This document shows positions 6,659 through 9,190 of a stretch of 9,190 bases of DNA, in pieces; position 1 is the first letter of the stretch, and the number at the start of each line of letters is the position of its first letter. Origin of the DNA: Candidatus Krumholzibacteriia bacterium (GTDB taxonomy: Bacteria; Krumholzibacteriota; Krumholzibacteriia; LZORAL124-64-63); the NCBI GenBank assembly GCA_030590265.1, contig JAUUYW010000116.1:1-9190 (forward strand), written 5' to 3'. A model generated the notes under the pieces. It saw only the letters and a program-made list of their open reading frames with translations, searched no databases and was not told where the DNA came from. Both the position numbers and the translations under genes were made by a program.

Positions 6659-7984
6659 ATGAAGACGCTGCTGTATTCGGTCCTGATTCTTTCTGTTGTT
6701 GCCCTTGCCGGTTGTTTTGGCCAGGGTGATGACGGAACCGCCGCCGACTCCACCTCTGCTGTAACAGCTGAAGAAACTGCTGAGAAAACAGATGGCGAAG
6801 CTCAGGAAGAGAAGCCCAAAAAGCCCAAGAAAGAAAAATCCATCAAGGTCAATGTAGGCGAAGTTGCCCAGGGTAACCTGGTATTGCCCGTCTTTGCCGA
6901 CGGAGCCATTCGCACTCCCAAATCTCTGCTCATCAAGACCAAAGTCGGCGGCGAATTGCTTTCGGTGCTGGTGCGCGATGGTGACCACGTGCGCAAAGGC
7001 CAGGTGCTGGCCCGCATCGATCCCCGGGAGTACGAAATCGCCCTGGAAGAAAGTCGTTATCGGCACTTGCAGGCCCTCAGCCAGATGGCAGCCGAAGCTG
7101 ACACCTTCACCGTCAACCATGCGGCCATGGAAGAGTTCACCACCGGCCGGGACAAGCTGGAAAGCCTTTACAAACGTGGCGGACTGACCCGGGAAGAGTA
7201 TCAGAACCGATTGCTGGAACTGGAAATGGACAGCCTGAACAAGGGTGCTTTTCGTGAAGCCGTCTTCCAGCAACGCACCGGTCTGGCCGAAGCACGCATG
7301 GCTGAAGAGAGAGCGCGTCTGAACCTGGAATACACCGACATCCGGGCGCCGTTTTCCGGTATTATCCAGGGCCTGACCATGGTTGCCGGTGAGATTGTGA
7401 GCACCGGAACCAGCGTCTGCACCATCTTCAACAACGACCATCTCGAAGCCGTCATCAACGTTTTGGAAGCTGATCTGGGCAATCTGAGCGAAGGCCGCCC
7501 GGTGCTGTTGAGCGTTCCGGCCACCGGGGAAACTCTTGAAGCCAAGATCGATGTCATCAGCCCCACCCTGGATATTGCCACCCGCACCTGCGAAGTGATC
7601 ATCCGCTTCGATAACCCCGAAGGAAAATACCGCCCCGGCATGTTCGTGCGCACTCGCATCGCCGGTTGGATCTATCCCGACAAACTGATGGTGCCCAAAG
7701 CAGCCTTGCTGACTCGCGACAACCGCACTCTGGTCTTCAAAAAGGATGACGACCGGGCCAAGTGGCTTTATGTGGACACTGGTTTGATGAACGACGACTG
7801 GGTGGAGATTTTGGCGGTGCACAGCGGCGGCAGCCTTGCCCCTGGTGATGAAGTCATCGTCAGCGACCACCTCACCCTGGCTCACGAAGCCAAAATCAAG
7901 GTGCGCAAACGCATTCCAGCCGTGAGCCGGTGGGATTTTGCCGACTTGGGCGAAGGTGCTATTGCTGAAGGTGCCGCACAATGA
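6659..7984 (+). CDS. RND efflux periplasmic adaptor (membrane fusion protein), lipoprotein
   Basis: ATG 6659 follows GAAAGG (6647-6652) by 6 nt. The 441-residue product has a lipoprotein signal with lipobox LAGC, Cys19 being the lipidated residue. A charged low-complexity linker (about 22-60, Asp/Glu then Lys/Pro) leads into the adaptor core. Two halves of the lipoyl-like domain are visible: GGELLSVLVRDGDHVRKGQV (97-116), then RIDPREYEIAL, and the return half YTDIRAPFSGIIQG (225-238) with GEIVSTGTSV (244-253). A helical hairpin (about 125-222) lies between them and contains GRDKLESLYKRGGLTREEYQ, a common adaptor motif. The beta-barrel domain includes VISPTLDIATRT (299-310) and RPGMFVRTRI (325-334), and a membrane-proximal domain follows from VPKAALLTRD (345-354). 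Family adaptors join an inner-membrane RND pump to an outer-membrane channel in drug, metal or lipid export. No outer-membrane channel gene is in the window. The final TGA overlaps the permease ATG by 4 bp, so the two are translationally coupled. Confidence 0.95.
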   Translation: MKTLLYSVLILSVVALAGCFGQGDDGTAADSTSAVTAEETAEKTDGEAQEEKPKKPKKEKSIKVNVGEVAQGNLVLPVFADGAIRTPKSLLIKTKVGGELLSVLVRDGDHVRKGQVLARIDPREYEIALEESRYRHLQALSQMAAEADTFTVNHAAMEEFTTGRDKLESLYKRGGLTREEYQNRLLELEMDSLNKGAFREAVFQQRTGLAEARMAEERARLNLEYTDIRAPFSGIIQGLTMVAGEIVSTGTSVCTIFNNDHLEAVINVLEADLGNLSEGRPVLLSVPATGETLEAKIDVISPTLDIATRTCEVIIRFDNPEGKYRPGMFVRTRIAGWIYPDKLMVPKAALLTRDNRTLVFKKDDDRAKWLYVDTGLMNDDWVEILAVHSGGSLAPGDEVIVSDHLTLAHEAKIKVRKRIPAVSRWDFADLGEGAIAEGAAQ

Positions 7985-9190
7985 TCATCAAGGCCGCTGT
8001 TCGGCGCCCCGTCGCAATTTTGATGGTTTTCATGGGTCTGGTGCTCATTGGTTACCGGGCCCGGCAATTGCTGTCCATCGACCTTTTGCCCTCCATTAAC
8101 TATCCCAACCTGACGGTGATCACCAACTACTCCGATACTCCAGCCGACGATTTGACCCGCTTGGTGACCCGGCCTCTTGAAGAGGTGATCACCGGTTTGG
8201 CGGGTGTACGCCGAGTGGTCTCGAAAACCCGTGAAGGTGTTTCCACCATCACCGTGCAGTACGAATGGGGCACGGAGATGGACTTTGCCAACCTGCATTT
8301 GCGGGAGGCCATTGATGGCCGGGCCTACCGGGACGATTTCCCAGAGGAAGCCGACCGCCCTTTGATTTTGCGTTGGGATCCCAGCGCCCGGCCTATCGTC
8401 ATCATGGTACTGCACGGGGACAGTCCCATGCCCCAGATGACCGAATTTGCCCGGGAAGTGGTCAAACCCGCCCTCGAACAAATCGACGGCATCAGCCAGG
8501 CTGAAGTTATCGGGGGCGCTGATCGGGAAATTTTGGTGCGCCCTGATTTCAACAAGATGCGTCTGTACGGATTGACCATGGCTGACTTGAGTTATGCCCT
8601 GCGGGTGGCCAACATCAGTTTTCCCGGCGGACGCATCCGCAAAGGGCCCCTGCATTTGCCGCTGCGTATTCTGGGCGAGTTTGAAAATCTGGATGAAATC
8701 CGGCAAACCGAAATTCCAGCTGCCGGGCCTGGCATTGTCATCGGTGATCTGGCCGAGGTTTTGGATACTTCCAAGGAACCCGACGGGTTCACCCTCAACG
8801 GCGATGAAGAAGTTGTCTCCCTGCATCTTTACAAGGAAGTCGGTGAGAACACCATCAACACCACCGAAGAGGTGGATCACATTCTGGACATTCTCGGTGA
8901 GCAGTATCCCGATCTGGATTACACCTTCATCTACCGGGATGCCGATTTTGTTGAGGAGAGCTTCAAGGGGTTGAACCAGTCGCTGCTTTTTGGTGCCGGC
9001 CTGGCCTTCATCGTCCTGTTTTTCTTCCTGATGGACTGGCGCAGCCCCATTGTGGTGGGCCTGGCCATTCCCGTTTCCATCATGACCACCTTTGCCTTCC
9101 TTCACTTTGCCAATGTGGGCTTGAACTTGATGTCTCTGGGTGGATTGAGTTTGGCTGCCGGTATGCTGGTGGACAACTCCATCGTTGTGC
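7981..9190 (+). CDS. AcrB/HAE1-type RND efflux permease, N-terminal part (runs off right edge)
   Basis: The ATG at 7981 overlaps the stop of the adaptor gene (ATGA), and 403 codons are visible. Transmembrane helix 1 covers about 10-27. The porter region follows with family phrases: SIDLLPSINYPNLTVITNY (32-50), VTRPLEEVITGLAGVRRVVS (62-81), VQYEWGTEMDFANLHLREAI (92-111), and a RPLILRWDPSARPIV segment (126-140). Helices 2 and 3 lie about 334-351 and 356-376, and helix 4 begins around 380 and carries GMLVDNSIVV (394-403). In AcrB the equivalent helix has two consecutive Asp residues in the proton relay; here the pair is Asp398-Asn399, as in many RND relatives outside the Enterobacteria. Full-length members are about 1000 to 1050 residues, so roughly 40 percent is present. 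Substrate cannot be predicted. Probable proton-driven export of small molecules with the upstream adaptor and an unseen outer-membrane channel. Confidence 0.95.
   Translation, partial: MIIKAAVRRPVAILMVFMGLVLIGYRARQLLSIDLLPSINYPNLTVITNYSDTPADDLTRLVTRPLEEVITGLAGVRRVVSKTREGVSTITVQYEWGTEMDFANLHLREAIDGRAYRDDFPEEADRPLILRWDPSARPIVIMVLHGDSPMPQMTEFAREVVKPALEQIDGISQAEVIGGADREILVRPDFNKMRLYGLTMADLSYALRVANISFPGGRIRKGPLHLPLRILGEFENLDEIRQTEIPAAGPGIVIGDLAEVLDTSKEPDGFTLNGDEEVVSLHLYKEVGENTINTTEEVDHILDILGEQYPDLDYTFIYRDADFVEESFKGLNQSLLFGAGLAFIVLFFFLMDWRSPIVVGLAIPVSIMTTFAFLHFANVGLNLMSLGGLSLAAGMLVDNSIVV

Noticed and set aside
6581..7981. A 466-codon open frame on the minus strand opposite the adaptor gene
   Set aside because: It is exactly antisense to a gene with unmistakable adaptor motifs, reads as His/Gln/Phe-rich sequence without a recognisable domain, and has no ribosome site. 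It is a shadow produced by biased codon use.
7882..9105. A 407-codon open frame on the minus strand opposite the permease gene
   Set aside because: It is antisense to the RND permease, whose family motifs are continuous; the antisense product is Gly/His/Gln-rich with no domain.
1..9190. CRISPR array, tRNA, rRNA, insertion sequence or integration site
   Set aside because: Reading through the window showed no spaced direct repeats, transposase-like protein, terminal inverted repeats or tRNA-like sequence.

Overview
The window carries seven protein-coding genes on a moderately GC-rich bacterial chromosome fragment, with no gene-free stretch over 300 bases. Nearly all products look exported or envelope-bound: four or five have Sec-type signal peptides, one is a lipoprotein and one is an inner-membrane transporter. 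Starts follow clear Shine-Dalgarno sequences (AGGAGG, GGAGG, GAAAGG) and include GTG and TTG. Gram-negative envelope machinery, abundant secreted six-bladed propeller proteins and canonical Shine-Dalgarno sites would suit a phylum around the FCB superphylum (Krumholzibacteriota, Gemmatimonadota and similar lineages). This is a weak inference from protein style; no rRNA or marker gene is present.

Layout. Positions 1-601 (minus strand) hold the N-terminal 200 codons of an exported GH2 beta-galactosidase that runs off the left edge. A 133-bp divergent intergenic region (602-734) with an AT-rich core and a candidate promoter separates it from an exported NAD-dependent epimerase/dehydratase-family protein (735-1853, plus strand). 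A strong intrinsic terminator (about 1874-1932) closes that unit. Next comes a 697-residue exported protein (1972-4065) read as a TPR-like segment, a CBM9/DOMON-like beta-sandwich, an Ig-like linker and a C-terminal alpha/beta-hydrolase-like domain whose apparent nucleophile Ser and catalytic His positions are both substituted.

From 4156 onward four genes lie close together on the plus strand: two tandem paralogous secreted six-bladed beta-propeller proteins (4156-5406 and 5420-6631), an RND-type periplasmic adaptor lipoprotein (6659-7984) and an AcrB/HAE1-type RND permease (7981 to the right edge, partial). The last two overlap by 4 bp (ATGA) and surely form an efflux pair. The propellers sit 13 and 27 bp from their downstream neighbours and are probably co-transcribed with the pump; whether they work with it is unknown.

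Nothing here is clearly a new defence, mobile or RNA system. The points most worth a second look are the paired propellers joined to an RND pump, the apparently inactivated esterase-like multidomain protein, and an SDR-type enzyme exported by a signal without a twin-arginine motif.
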